A DNA stretch of 64,000 nt, taken from NCBI GenBank assembly GCA_951813065.1, contig CATOTH010000010.1, forward strand, positions 248,001 to 312,000, given 5' to 3'. Shown here piece by piece: positions 36,886 to 46,007 of the stretch. Source of the DNA: an uncultured Bryobacterales bacterium (GTDB lineage Bacteria > Acidobacteriota > Terriglobia > Bryobacterales > UBA6623). A program made the translations under genes and the position numbers. The notes under the pieces were generated by a model. That model saw only the letters and a list, made by a program, of their open reading frames with translations. It was not told where the DNA came from and ran no database searches. The first letter of the stretch is position 1. Every line of letters begins with the position of its first letter.

Positions 36886-38154
36886 ATGGAGCCAGCCTTC
36901 GACATCTCTTGGGTCCGCCAACAGTTTCCGGCACTCACGCGCGGGCCCCGTGCTGGCTCGGAGGTTTTCTTCGACGGTCCGGGCGGCACGCAAGTGCCCG
37001 ACCAGGTGATCCAGGCGGTTTCAGCTTACCTGGCGGGTTCCAACGCCAATCTCCACGGCCCCTTCCGCACCAGCCGCGAGAGCGACCGGGTCGTGGAAGA
37101 AGCGCACCGAGCGGTTGCCGACCTGCTCGGTTGCTCGGAACGGGAAGTCGTGTTCGGCCCGAACATGACGACGCTCACGTTCTGGCTCAGCCGCGCGCTC
37201 TCGAGGGACTTCGAGCCCGGCGACGAGATCGTGGTGACCCGGCTTGACCATGACGCGAACCATGCCCCGTGGAAGAGCTTGGAGGAGCACGGGCTGAAGG
37301 TTCGCGAGGCGCGCTTCAACCCTGACGATTGCACGCTCGATCTTGCCGATCTGCGGAACAAGCTGACTTCGAGAACCAAGCTAGTCGCGGTCGGCTACGC
37401 CTCGAACGCCGTCGGCACGGTCAATGACATCAGGGCGATCACCCGGGATGCGCACTCCGTCGGGGCGAGCGTCTTCGTAGATGCAGTGCATTATGCGCCG
37501 CACGGCCCTATCGACGTGCGGCATATCGGCTGCGACTTCCTGGCCTGTTCGGCATACAAGTTCTTCGGCCCGCACCAAGGCCTGCTCTATGGCAAGGCGG
37601 AGCACTTGGAGCGCCTGCGTGCATACAAGGTGCGCCCGGCCGAGGAGAGCTTGCCCGGGCGCTTCGAGACCGGCACGCAGAACCACGAATGCATGGCCGG
37701 GACGACCGCTGCCATCGAGTATCTGGCTGCTCTCGGGCGACGCTGCGGGGCGAGAGCCGGAGATGCTCGCCGGGAATGCCTACTAGCGGCCATGAACGCG
37801 ATCAGGACGTACGAGCGCGGACTGGCGAGACGCCTGGTTCGGGAACTGCTGCGAATCGATGGACTGGAGTTCTACGGGATTCGCGACGAAGACCGTTTCG
37901 AATGGCGCGTTCCGACCGTGGCCGTGAGACTGGGCGGGAGGAGGCCGCGCCAAGTCGCCGAATTCCTGGGCGACCGCGGAATCTTCGTGTGGGACGGGAA
38001 CTTCTATGCGCTCAACGTAACGGACGATCTGGGTCTGGAACAGTCCGGAGGGCTGGTCCGGATCGGGCTCGCGCACTACAACACCGATGCAGAAGTCGAC
38101 CTGCTGCTGGATGCAGTCCTCACCCTGCGGAATCAGATCCGCAACGGCCGCTGA
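36886..38154 (+). CDS. Class V aminotransferase, cysteine desulfurase-like
   Basis: The 422-aa PLP enzyme has the fold type I pattern: FFDGPGGTQVPDQVIQAVSA, the HDANHAPW segment, VDAVHYAPHGPIDV and the Schiff-base Lys225 in FLACSAYKFFGPHQG. The family of SufS-like proteins with this DGPGGTQ start includes cysteine desulfurase-like and isopenicillin epimerase-like members. No conserved SufS cysteine loop could be picked out, so desulfurase activity is uncertain. The ATG at 36886 has a CAGGA Shine-Dalgarno only one base away from ideal; earlier in-frame starts add a non-conserved arginine-rich leader. Confidence 0.78.
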   Translation: MEPAFDISWVRQQFPALTRGPRAGSEVFFDGPGGTQVPDQVIQAVSAYLAGSNANLHGPFRTSRESDRVVEEAHRAVADLLGCSEREVVFGPNMTTLTFWLSRALSRDFEPGDEIVVTRLDHDANHAPWKSLEEHGLKVREARFNPDDCTLDLADLRNKLTSRTKLVAVGYASNAVGTVNDIRAITRDAHSVGASVFVDAVHYAPHGPIDVRHIGCDFLACSAYKFFGPHQGLLYGKAEHLERLRAYKVRPAEESLPGRFETGTQNHECMAGTTAAIEYLAALGRRCGARAGDARRECLLAAMNAIRTYERGLARRLVRELLRIDGLEFYGIRDEDRFEWRVPTVAVRLGGRRPRQVAEFLGDRGIFVWDGNFYALNVTDDLGLEQSGGLVRIGLAHYNTDAEVDLLLDAVLTLRNQIRNGR

Positions 38155-38179
38155 CCGGTGCGTTGCATTCGATTCCGCC

Positions 38180-38959
38180 CTAGAACTCGGGCAGGTTCCG
38201 CATCATCGAAGACGTGTCGCCGCCTCTGGCGAACTGGGCCGAGTCGAGCACCCGGCGTGAAGGGTCGTGCAACGTTCCCAGATAGCGCATCTCGGCCCGG
38301 CTGCCGCCCATCATGACGATGATGTAGCCTCGCGAGCCATAGTGGAGGGCCTGGAACTGGAGCTCGTCCTCTTCGCCGCTAATCCACTGCTCCTCCTCTG
38401 GCGCCGACAACCTGTTCACGACTTCAAAATAGGAGTCGTTTCTTTGCAGACCCAGATAGCGCTGGTCGGCGGTCGAGGTGTCGGGCGCGAACAGCACCTC
38501 CAGAGGATTGTGCAGACCGCCCACCACGCCCAGGAATCCAACGAGCCCTGCCATCAGGGCGACGCTGATCGCGACCACGAGGAGCCGTAGCATCGTGGCG
38601 TCCGATCTGCTGATCCTGCTGGGCTTGGGCGGCGTTGCGGCGTCGGTCGAGCGCTGCGACGAGCGGCCTGCCGCGGTGGTTGGTATCTCGGTAACGACCA
38701 TCCGGCGCGGAAACACTCCGCCGGCCTTGGCTTCGAGCTCGCGCTCCAAACCCAGGATGAGCACCGGGGAGTCCGTGCTGCTCACGGTGCCCAGATGGTT
38801 CTTGGGGATCCAGAACTCCTGGCCCGACCCCGAATTGCGGACCTGGATCTCCGCCCAGGTCGACTCCGTCAGCGTCCACTCGTTGTGATCGACGCCGTGA
38901 ATCGCGGGATAAAACGAGAACCGCCGGTCGCGCAGAGAGTCTAGGGTCAATTGAGACAC
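38180..38959 (-). CDS. Hypothetical single-pass membrane protein (259 aa)
   Basis: An N-terminal cytosolic part (residues 1 to about 115; WAEIQVRNSGSGQEFWIPKN) is followed by one transmembrane helix (MLRLLVVAISVALMAGLVGF) and an extracytoplasmic domain of about 110 residues with YIIVMMGGSRAEMRYLGTLH. I do not recognise the family. The start is GTG at 38959. A TATACT hexamer lies about 30 bases upstream. It converges on the aminotransferase gene. Confidence 0.55.
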   Translation of the reverse strand: MSQLTLDSLRDRRFSFYPAIHGVDHNEWTLTESTWAEIQVRNSGSGQEFWIPKNHLGTVSSTDSPVLILGLERELEAKAGGVFPRRMVVTEIPTTAAGRSSQRSTDAATPPKPSRISRSDATMLRLLVVAISVALMAGLVGFLGVVGGLHNPLEVLFAPDTSTADQRYLGLQRNDSYFEVVNRLSAPEEEQWISGEEDELQFQALHYGSRGYIIVMMGGSRAEMRYLGTLHDPSRRVLDSAQFARGGDTSSMMRNLPEF

Positions 38960-38993
38960 GCGGAACTCGGTTCCCTCGCAGGTAAGTATATCT

Positions 38994-39959
38994 CTACCCC
39001 TTGCGCATCACGAGCGCGCGGAACGTCTCGCCGAGGCCGAACAGGAGCGATTTGAGTAGCATGCGCAGCGCCGTTCTTCGCATTTCCGTGCCGGCTGCCA
39101 GCGCGTAGGCGAAGCTGTCCGGCTCGCCCACGCCAAGCAGGAACGCCTGCTGCGTCTGCAGCGGGAAGACCTCGAGCCCTGCGGCCCGCCCGCAGTCCTC
39201 CAGGGCGCTGAAGTTCACATGCGCTGTGATGTCGCGCCGGCCAGGCTCGACGAGCACATCGGGATCCGCCCTGTGCCTGTAGTAGCCCATCAGAGAGCCG
39301 TCAGGGAAGCGGCCTGCCCGTTCAACCTCATCGTGTGTGTAGCCATAGTCGATCGCCAAGACCCAGCCCTGCGCGAGGACGGAGTCGATGCGCTCCATTG
39401 CCGCGACTTGTCGCTCGCAGGTTTCGATCCGACGGCCCTCGCCGATTCGAGGCAGCCCGCGCCGTGTCACGTGACACCCCCCGGGCTGCCAGGCGAAACC
39501 GCTCTCGGAGAGCCCCACCCGCCACTCGATCCATCCGTTGCCGCGCCGTTCGACAAGGTCGACTGGCAGGGCGTCGAAGAACTCGTTGCAGAAAACGGCG
39601 CCTACCACCGGACGGTCGGGCCAGCACCCGTCATGCTCTACAGGAATCCAGTTGACGTCCGGCATACAGCGCCGGATCTCGTCTCCGGTCTCTCCGCGGC
39701 CGGGCCCGAGCTCCAGCACGGTGAAGGAGTCCGGCGAGCCCATGGCGCGCCTCCAGCGGTCCAGTTGCTGCGCTACCAGTCGGCCGAACACCGGCTGCAG
39801 TTGCGCGTTGGTGTAGAAGTCGCCCTCGTGCCCGAAGGGATCCCGGGTCCCCGCGTAGTACCCGAACCGCGGATGGTACAGCGCCAACTCCATGAACCGA
39901 TGGAACGGCATCGGGCCGTTTGCGCGGATTTCGGATGCCATGATTTCCGCGAGTTCCAA
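38994..39959 (-). CDS. MidA/NDUFAF7-family SAM-dependent methyltransferase
   Basis: The 321-aa protein matches the DUF185 family: FHRFMELALYHPRFGYYAGT, GHEGDFYTNAQLQPVFGRLV, the SAM motif LELGPGRGE and NEFFDALPVDLVERRG. The mitochondrial member NDUFAF7 dimethylates an arginine of complex I; bacterial targets are unknown. I use the TTG at 39959 because AGGAGG lies five bases upstream; the ATG at 39941 lacks this. The gene follows a small conserved hypothetical by ten bases, suggesting co-transcription. Confidence 0.85.
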   Translation of the reverse strand: MELAEIMASEIRANGPMPFHRFMELALYHPRFGYYAGTRDPFGHEGDFYTNAQLQPVFGRLVAQQLDRWRRAMGSPDSFTVLELGPGRGETGDEIRRCMPDVNWIPVEHDGCWPDRPVVGAVFCNEFFDALPVDLVERRGNGWIEWRVGLSESGFAWQPGGCHVTRRGLPRIGEGRRIETCERQVAAMERIDSVLAQGWVLAIDYGYTHDEVERAGRFPDGSLMGYYRHRADPDVLVEPGRRDITAHVNFSALEDCGRAAGLEVFPLQTQQAFLLGVGEPDSFAYALAAGTEMRRTALRMLLKSLLFGLGETFRALVMRKG

Positions 39960-39969
39960 GGAGCCCTCC

Positions 39970-40281
39970 TCAGCGCTCGAGTTCGTATGGCCCCGCAGGG
40001 TTGTCGAGGCTTTGCGGCGTGTATTCGAACATTTCCACGAAGTAGTCGTGCAAGCCCTCGAAGATCATCCGCTGGAGGATCCAGCGAAACTGCGGGTGCG
40101 CCAGGTCCCTCGGATGGACCTCCAAGTAGTATGTATGAATATTGGCGGGCTTGTTCCGGAGATCAATGACGAGTTCGATCCGTCCGCCCGGCGATTCGCG
40201 CACATCGAACCGCAGCAGCGGGTGCGCGTATTTTTCCAGTTCCTTGCGCACGGCGGCCAGCGCCTCCGGATTGCCGCCCAT
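39970..40281 (-). CDS. Hypothetical protein (103 aa)
   Basis: MGGNPEALAAVRKELEKYAH is followed by beta-rich segments (LLRFDVRESPGGRIELVIDL) and a helical C-terminus (HPQFRWILQRMIFEGLHDYF). It looks like a compact alpha/beta domain with no signal peptide. The family is not recognised. It is immediately upstream of the MidA-type gene, whose Shine-Dalgarno overlaps its end. The start is taken at the ATG at 40281; a TTG three codons upstream is also possible. Confidence 0.55.
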   Translation of the reverse strand: MGGNPEALAAVRKELEKYAHPLLRFDVRESPGGRIELVIDLRNKPANIHTYYLEVHPRDLAHPQFRWILQRMIFEGLHDYFVEMFEYTPQSLDNPAGPYELER

Positions 40282-40338
40282 ATCCGGCAAGCATAGCAGC
40301 GGCTATCGGATTTCCCCTCGGCGACCGGCGGGTGTGCG

Positions 40339-41706
40339 ATGACGGGTTGGCTCGACGCGGAGGCTGATCGATCCGACTCCGCTGCCGACGGCTGGACCCC
40401 TGCAGCTGGACGGCTCATCGCCGTCTGCATGCTGTTGCTCGGGGTCGCGGCGGCGTGGTTGGTCCTGACTCGGCCCGTGCACCGTATCGAGGGCGATTTT
40501 CTGGAGCGGGAAGACCGCCTCGTGACCGACACCTGGCTCCTCGAGCAGCTACGCAATCCGGTCGCTGAAATCCGGGCCCGCGCCGTCCTGGCGATTTCGC
40601 GCATTCAAGGCGGCGATGCGCTTGGCCTGCTCGTCGAGGCGATGCGAGATTCCGCCCCATCCGTCCGGGCCAGCGCCGCGTTTGCCGTGGGAAACGTGCT
40701 GGACAGCCGCGCCAGCGGCGCTCCCGTGCCCGAATATGTCGAATCCGTCCTGCGCGCACTTCTCGTGGACGAGAATCGTCTAGTCGGAACTCGCGCGGTT
40801 GCTGCCTTGGGCAAGCTCGGGCGCCGGGACACGGCGGCCGAGCTCACCCGGACCGCGGCGCCCATCACGACGACCATGACCGCCCTGATGCGCATGGACG
40901 CGGCAGACCAGGCCGACTTCGTTGCCGAGTACTTGGACTCGGACGACCAGGACAGCCGCTGGGCCGCGGCACTGGCGGCGGCTGACCTGCGACTGGCGTC
41001 CCGCCCCGTGGTGTCGGAGCGCCTGCGCCCGCTGCTCTCGGACGCAAACGCGTTCGTTCGGGCCGCCGCGCTCCGCGCCATCGCTCTCGGGCCGTCCGAT
41101 CCCGGCCTGATCGCGGTCGTGCGGGGCAATCTCGACAATTCGGATCCGAAGGTGCGGTACGAAGCCGCGGTCGGTCTGGCCGCTTTCGAGGGCTCTGCAC
41201 AGTCCAGCCCGCTCCCTTCCGGAGAGCCGCTGCTCGATCTGGAGCGTCTTGCCTCTCCACCAGGCTCGCTGCTGGAAGCGAACGAGTACCAGCGGGTCGC
41301 GAAGACGATCGGGGCGCGCCTGCGCATGCGCACGGCGCTCGGGGACTTCGACATCGAACTGGACTACGATCAAGCCCCTCTCACGGCGGAGCACTTCCGG
41401 AAGCTCGCGTTGCGGGGCGCGCTCGACTCGAGCGTCTTCACCGCCGTGCGGCCCAACGGCTACGCTGTCGCGGTAGCGCGCTTGGATCCGATTCGCTCCG
41501 AACTCAATCCCAAGCCGTTCTTGCGAGGCAGTCTCGGTCTGCTGCGCCAGGGAGAGGCGTCGGGAGGCGGGTTCTTCGTGTGCCTGACGGCGCTCCCGCT
41601 AGCGGATGGCCGCTACGTGAACTTCGGCCGGCTGGTGTCGGGCGACAGCCGCATGGACAGCATAGCCGCCGGAATGGCCGTCCATTCGATCCGGCAGATC
41701 CCTTGA
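40339..41706 (+). CDS. HEAT-repeat protein with C-terminal cyclophilin-like domain
   Basis: The 455-aa protein has a short cytosolic N-terminus, one transmembrane helix (RLIAVCMLLLGVAAAWLVL, residues about 28-46), then HEAT-like repeats to residue about 300 (EIRARAVLAISRIQGGDALG, SVRASAAFAVGNVLD, RLVGTRAVAALGKLGRRDTA, KVRYEAAVGLAAFEG). A C-terminal cyclophilin-type domain follows (TALGDFDIELDYDQAPLTAE, FVCLTALPLADGRYVNFGRL). It should sit in the inner membrane facing the periplasm and combine peptide binding with prolyl isomerisation. Several cyclophilin active-site positions are altered (no clear FHRV motif), so catalysis may be lost. Confidence 0.72.
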   Translation: MTGWLDAEADRSDSAADGWTPAAGRLIAVCMLLLGVAAAWLVLTRPVHRIEGDFLEREDRLVTDTWLLEQLRNPVAEIRARAVLAISRIQGGDALGLLVEAMRDSAPSVRASAAFAVGNVLDSRASGAPVPEYVESVLRALLVDENRLVGTRAVAALGKLGRRDTAAELTRTAAPITTTMTALMRMDAADQADFVAEYLDSDDQDSRWAAALAAADLRLASRPVVSERLRPLLSDANAFVRAAALRAIALGPSDPGLIAVVRGNLDNSDPKVRYEAAVGLAAFEGSAQSSPLPSGEPLLDLERLASPPGSLLEANEYQRVAKTIGARLRMRTALGDFDIELDYDQAPLTAEHFRKLALRGALDSSVFTAVRPNGYAVAVARLDPIRSELNPKPFLRGSLGLLRQGEASGGGFFVCLTALPLADGRYVNFGRLVSGDSRMDSIAAGMAVHSIRQIP

Positions 41707-41784
41707 CGTGGGCGACTGCTGCCTGCGAATCACCCGTGAACAGACTCGACCTTCAGATTCGGCACATATTGCGATTCGGGGCGG

Positions 41785-41810
41785 TTGCCTTGCGCGTTCT
41801 CTGCTATAGT
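41785..41810 (+). promoter_or_regulatory. Candidate extended -10 promoter for the molybdenum oxidoreductase operon
   Basis: TATAGT at 41805-41810 is preceded by TGC, giving an extended -10 (TGnTATAGT). The only -35-like hexamer, TTGCCT at 41785, is too close (14 bases), so the extended -10 would have to carry recognition. It lies 63 bases before the GTG start of the operon. Confidence 0.45.
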
Positions 41811-41872
41811 CTCAATGCAAAGCTGGTCTGGGCTAGCGCTCGACCGGACAATTCTGGAAAGGAGACCGCCAG

Positions 41873-42514
41873 GTGAGTTCCAATAAACCCTGTGACGGCC
41901 CCGTCAAGGGGCCTCAGCACGAGCCACGCAAAGGCTTTTCGCGGCGCACGTTTATCGAAGGTGTCGGCATCGGAGCTGGCGCGGTCGGCGCGGTCGGGAT
42001 GGCGCCCGAGGCGCGTGCCGATAGCTCCGAACTGATGGGGCCGAGCCCAGTTCCCATCACATTGAACATCAATGGAAAAAGCGTTGACCTGAAAGTCGAG
42101 CCGCGGGTGACGCTGATTGATGCCTTGCGAAACCAGCTCGACCACACGGGAGCCAAGAAGGTCTGTGACCGGGCGACATGCGGTGCCTGCACCGTAATCG
42201 TGGACGGCAGCCCGGTGTATTCCTGCACGCTGCTTGCGATCGAGGCCCAGGGCCGTAGGATCGAGACCATCGAAGGGATCTCGACCGAGGATTCCATGCA
42301 CCCAGTGCAAGTGCAGTTCGTTGAGAACGACGCTCAGCAGTGCGGCTTCTGCACGCCAGGTCTGGTGATGGCCGGCAAGGTGGTCGCGGATCGCAACCCG
42401 CCCCCCTCGATGGCGGACGTCGAGAGTGCCCTGAGCGGCAACATCTGCCGTTGCGGTACGTACGTTGGAGTTCGCAAGGCCGTCTACGAAGCGGCCAGGC
42501 AGGGAGGTGCGTGA
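41873..42514 (+). CDS. Tat-exported 2Fe-2S subunit of molybdenum hydroxylase (PaoA-like)
   Basis: The 213-aa protein has a twin-arginine signal (SRRTF at residues 23-27 followed by GVGIGAGAVGAVGMAPEARA). A plant-type ferredoxin domain follows with CDRATCGACTVIVDGSPVYSC in two pieces, then the all-helical second cluster domain with CGFCTPG and CRCGTY. It relays electrons from the molybdenum site to FAD. In PaoABC of E. coli the small subunit also carries the only Tat signal and brings the complex to the periplasm; the same is inferred here. The GTG start has AAAGGAG about nine bases upstream. Confidence 0.9.
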   Translation: MSSNKPCDGPVKGPQHEPRKGFSRRTFIEGVGIGAGAVGAVGMAPEARADSSELMGPSPVPITLNINGKSVDLKVEPRVTLIDALRNQLDHTGAKKVCDRATCGACTVIVDGSPVYSCTLLAIEAQGRRIETIEGISTEDSMHPVQVQFVENDAQQCGFCTPGLVMAGKVVADRNPPPSMADVESALSGNICRCGTYVGVRKAVYEAARQGGA

Positions 42515-44676
42515 TGGCGACCAAGTACGATTGGCCGGCAGCCGAGGACCGCAGCCTGATCGGCAAGCGGCACAATCGCGTCGATGGGCCCGCCAAGGCC
42601 CGTGGCGCGGCGAAATATTCCTACGACCGCAACCTCGACGGAATGCTGGTCGCTCGCCTGGTGACCTCACCGGTCCCGCATGGGCGGATCATCAGCATCG
42701 ACACCTCGGTGGCGGAGAAGGTCGAGGGCTACAAGGGACACGTCAACATCATGAATGTTGGCGACGAGGTCCAGTGGGTCGGCACGGAGGTCCTCGCGAT
42801 CTGCGCCGACACCGAGGAGCATGCCCGGGATGCAGCGGCCGCTGTGAATCTTCATTTCGAGATTCTTCCCCACTGGGTGAAAGACGAAGACGTCAAGAAG
42901 GCGGGCGAGGCGAATCGTGTCCAGCCGGCCAAGGACGACACGAAGGGGCCGGATTTCGCTGCCGCCTGGGACAGCGCGGATGAGACGGTGGAAGGCTACT
43001 ACGGCCTTGGCATCATCACCCACTGCTGCCTCGAGCCGCACGGCCAGGTCGTGGACTGGACTGGTGACGACATCAAGGTGTATGCCTCCACGCAGGCCGT
43101 GGCCCGCATTCCCGCGGACCTTGCCAGAGGGCTCTCTCGCGACGAGTCCATCGGCACGGTTGAGGCGGACAGCGTCGAGGTGATCACGCCGTACATGGGT
43201 GGGGGGTTTGGTTCCAAGTTCAACATCGACACTTGGGGAATCGCTTGCGCCAAGCTCTCCAAGAAGACCGGCCGGCCGGTCAAGCTGATGCTGGACCGTG
43301 ACGAGGAACTGATGGTCGCGGGTGGCCGTCCTTCCGACTACGGCAACGTCAAGATCGGGGCCAAGAGGGACGGTACTCTGGTCGCCTACGAATCCGAGAC
43401 GTGGTCGACCGGCGGCATCGCGGGCCGCGGAAGTCCCCCGCTGCCCTACGTTTACAACAACGAGGAGCGCCTGGCCCAAAAGGCCCGCCACCTCAACGTG
43501 GCGACCAATATCGGTCCGGCCCGCGCCTGGCGCGCGCCGAACCATCCGCAGGCCGCCGTCCTGACGATGTGCCCGATGGACGACCTAGCCGCCAAGCTCG
43601 ACATGGACCCGGTGGAATTCTTCAAGAAGAACGCCGACCTGACGGCCCGCCCCGAAGTCTATCGCTACGAGATCGACAAGTGCGCGGAGATGATCGGCTG
43701 GAAGGAGAAATGGCACAAGCGAGGAGACTCCGGCCCCGGCCCGGTCAAGCGCGGTCTCGGCCTGTCGCTCCACACTTGGGGCGGACGTCCGCACGACTCG
43801 ACCTGCGAGGTCCGCATCCAGCCGGATGGCGGCGTTTCGGTGAACCTGGCCAGCCAGGATCTGGGAGTCGGAACGTACACGACCCTTTCGGTCGTGGCCG
43901 CGGAGACGCTTGGGCTGCAGATTCCCGACGTCAAGATCAACATCGGCAACTCCAAGCTCCCCATTTCGGGGGCTTCGGGAGGTTCCACCACCGTTGGCGG
44001 GACTTCAGCCTCGACACGCCGCGCCACGGTGAACGCCTTGGAGGAACTCAAGGGCGTCGTGGCCGGTTCGCTCGGGGTCGGCGCGGATGACTTGGTGGCC
44101 AAGGACGGGAAGGTCTTCGCGAAGTCCGATCCCTCGAAGTCGCTGTCGTGGGCGGATGCCTGCAGGAAGCTCGGCAACCGCACGATCACCGGGCAGGGCA
44201 AGCAGCCGGACCGCGACGGCGGGAAGCTGAACGATTCCGGCGTGGGCGGCGTCCAGATGGCCGATGTCTCGGTCGATGTCGAGACCGGCGTCGTGTCGAT
44301 CAACAAGCTCGCCGCCGTCCAGGACGTGGGCTTGGTGCTGTGCCTGGAGCAATCCGAGAGCCAGGTTTACGGAGCCATGATCCAAGGGGTGGCCTGGGCG
44401 CTTTACGAGGAATCCATCTACGACCAGGCGACTGGCAAGATGCTCAACCCGGATATGGAGTTCTACAAGCTCCCCGGGGCGGGCGACATCGGCGAGATGG
44501 AAGTCCACATGGTCCAGAACAAGTACGACGATCGAGGCGTGATCGGGATCGGTGAGCCGCCCGCTATCTCGCCTGGCGCGGCGATTTCGAACGCCGTGGC
44601 GAATGCCATCGGCGTTCGAGTGCCCACCTTGCCACTAACGCCAGATCGTGTTCTGGCTGCACTTGCGAGCGCATAA
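42514..44676 (+). CDS. Molybdopterin-binding subunit of xanthine/aldehyde oxidase family (PaoC-like)
   Basis: The 720-aa catalytic subunit contains KRHNRVDGPAKARGAAKYSY at the N-terminus, YMGGGFGSKFNIDTWGIACA (cofactor-binding), RAWRAPNHPQAA and the catalytic glutamate Glu681 in GIGEPPAISPGAAISNAVAN. It hydroxylates aldehydes or N-heterocycles using water. The length matches PaoC (about 730 aa). Its ATG overlaps the stop of the Fe-S subunit by one base. There is no export signal of its own, consistent with co-export with the Tat subunit. The exact substrate cannot be read from the sequence. Confidence 0.9.
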   Translation: MATKYDWPAAEDRSLIGKRHNRVDGPAKARGAAKYSYDRNLDGMLVARLVTSPVPHGRIISIDTSVAEKVEGYKGHVNIMNVGDEVQWVGTEVLAICADTEEHARDAAAAVNLHFEILPHWVKDEDVKKAGEANRVQPAKDDTKGPDFAAAWDSADETVEGYYGLGIITHCCLEPHGQVVDWTGDDIKVYASTQAVARIPADLARGLSRDESIGTVEADSVEVITPYMGGGFGSKFNIDTWGIACAKLSKKTGRPVKLMLDRDEELMVAGGRPSDYGNVKIGAKRDGTLVAYESETWSTGGIAGRGSPPLPYVYNNEERLAQKARHLNVATNIGPARAWRAPNHPQAAVLTMCPMDDLAAKLDMDPVEFFKKNADLTARPEVYRYEIDKCAEMIGWKEKWHKRGDSGPGPVKRGLGLSLHTWGGRPHDSTCEVRIQPDGGVSVNLASQDLGVGTYTTLSVVAAETLGLQIPDVKINIGNSKLPISGASGGSTTVGGTSASTRRATVNALEELKGVVAGSLGVGADDLVAKDGKVFAKSDPSKSLSWADACRKLGNRTITGQGKQPDRDGGKLNDSGVGGVQMADVSVDVETGVVSINKLAAVQDVGLVLCLEQSESQVYGAMIQGVAWALYEESIYDQATGKMLNPDMEFYKLPGAGDIGEMEVHMVQNKYDDRGVIGIGEPPAISPGAAISNAVANAIGVRVPTLPLTPDRVLAALASA

Positions 44677-44690
44677 GGAGGTCAGGAACC

Positions 44691-45659
44691 ATGCAGAATT
44701 TCGAATACATCGCTCCTACCGAAACGATTACCGCCGCGCAGGCGCTGAGCCCGCACGATGGCGTGACAGCCGTGCTGGCGGGTGGCACCGACCTTCTCAG
44801 CCTGATGAAGGAACGGATCGAGACGCCTACCCGAGTCGTCAGTCTCCGGAACATCCGCGCGCTTCGCGGCGTGCACGGCACGGGCGGCGCGCTGCGCATC
44901 GGCGCGATGGCGTCCGTCGAGGGGGTGCTCGGATCCAGCGGCGCGTCCTCGTACAAGTCGCTCCTGCAAGCGGGCCGCGGAATCACCGCGCCGCAAGTTC
45001 GCGCGATGGGCACCGTCGTCGGTGATCTACTGCAGCGGCCCCGCTGCTGGTACTACCGCAACGGGTACGGCCTGCTGGCAATGCACGAGGGCAAGTCGCT
45101 GGTGCCCAACGGTGAGAACCGCTATCACGCGATCCTCGGGAACAAGGGTCCGGCGTACTTCGTCAACGCGTCGAGCTTCGCTCCCGCGTTGATCTCGCTG
45201 GGCGCGTCGGTTACAGTGGCCGGACCCGAGGGCGAGCGCGAGATGCCGCTGGCCGATCTGTTCAGGATCCCGGCCTCGGAATCGGAGCGGGAGAACACCC
45301 TGATGCCGAACGAGATCGTGACCGAGATCATGGTTCCGAGCGCGTCCGGCTGGCGCACGGCAACTTACGAAGTGCGTCAGCGCCAGCTCCTGGACTGGCC
45401 GCTCGTGACCGCTTCGGTAGCCGTCAGGTTACGTGGCGGCAAGATCGCGGACGCTCGCGTCGTGATGGGCCACGTCGCCCCGATTCCGTGGCGCTCGTCG
45501 GAGGCCGAAACCGCCCTGAAGGGTCAGGCTCTCGGCGAGAGTGCCGGAGAAGCCGCTGGCAAGGCTGCCGTTGCGGCCGCTACGCCCTTGAGCCAGAACC
45601 AGGCCAAGGTGCAGCTGGCCAGCGTGGCGGTGAAGCGGGCGGTCGCAATGGTTGCGTAG
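44691..45659 (+). CDS. FAD-binding subunit of molybdenum hydroxylase (PaoB-like)
   Basis: The 322-aa protein has the FAD-binding motif AVLAGGTDLLSLMKE and the second flavin motif APQVRAMGTVVGDLLQRPRC. The PaoB-type insertion loop follows with GENRYHAILGNKGPAYFVNA. In PaoB and 4-hydroxybenzoyl-CoA reductase that loop binds an extra 4Fe-4S cluster through four cysteines; here only Cys119 remains and the others are replaced, so the cluster is probably absent. The gene follows the large subunit by 14 bases with AAGGAGG upstream. Gene order here is small-large-FAD, not the A-B-C order of E. coli. Confidence 0.87.
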   Translation: MQNFEYIAPTETITAAQALSPHDGVTAVLAGGTDLLSLMKERIETPTRVVSLRNIRALRGVHGTGGALRIGAMASVEGVLGSSGASSYKSLLQAGRGITAPQVRAMGTVVGDLLQRPRCWYYRNGYGLLAMHEGKSLVPNGENRYHAILGNKGPAYFVNASSFAPALISLGASVTVAGPEGEREMPLADLFRIPASESERENTLMPNEIVTEIMVPSASGWRTATYEVRQRQLLDWPLVTASVAVRLRGGKIADARVVMGHVAPIPWRSSEAETALKGQALGESAGEAAGKAAVAAATPLSQNQAKVQLASVAVKRAVAMVA

Positions 45660-45763
45660 CCCGCTTCCGGGCGGACTGCGCCGAAACCCGGGGCCGCGGA
45701 CGCTAGGGCTGGGCAGCCAGTCCCCGTTGGCGGCTCCGTGACTTGGAACGAACGAGGCACGAA

Positions 45764-45985
45764 ATGTCCCGCAACAGAGGCGCCGGCTTGAAGGCCCTGG
45801 TCCATCGCTGTTCGGATCTGCGTTGGAAAGGAATGTACATCGACGCGGACGACGACCCGTCGGTACAGTTGTCGAACACGCGCATCTACTGGTGCGACCA
45901 GACGCAGAAGCCGATTGGCCCCGACGGGGACATCGTCGACGAAGACACTTGCTCGATGTCCCGCAAGTGCTTCGAAGCGCTCTAA
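45764..45985 (+). CDS. Small cysteine-containing protein (73 aa)
   Basis: MSRNRGAGLKALVHRCSDLR continues to DTCSMSRKCFEAL, with four cysteines and acidic central sequence (YIDADDDPSVQLSNTRIYWC). A GAGG motif precedes the ATG. No family is recognised; the cysteines could bind metal. It lies 104 bases after the FAD subunit on the same strand and may belong to that operon, but nothing ties it functionally. Confidence 0.5.
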   Translation: MSRNRGAGLKALVHRCSDLRWKGMYIDADDDPSVQLSNTRIYWCDQTQKPIGPDGDIVDEDTCSMSRKCFEAL

Positions 45986-46007
45986 GGTCGCGGCTTCCGG
46001 CGGCCCC

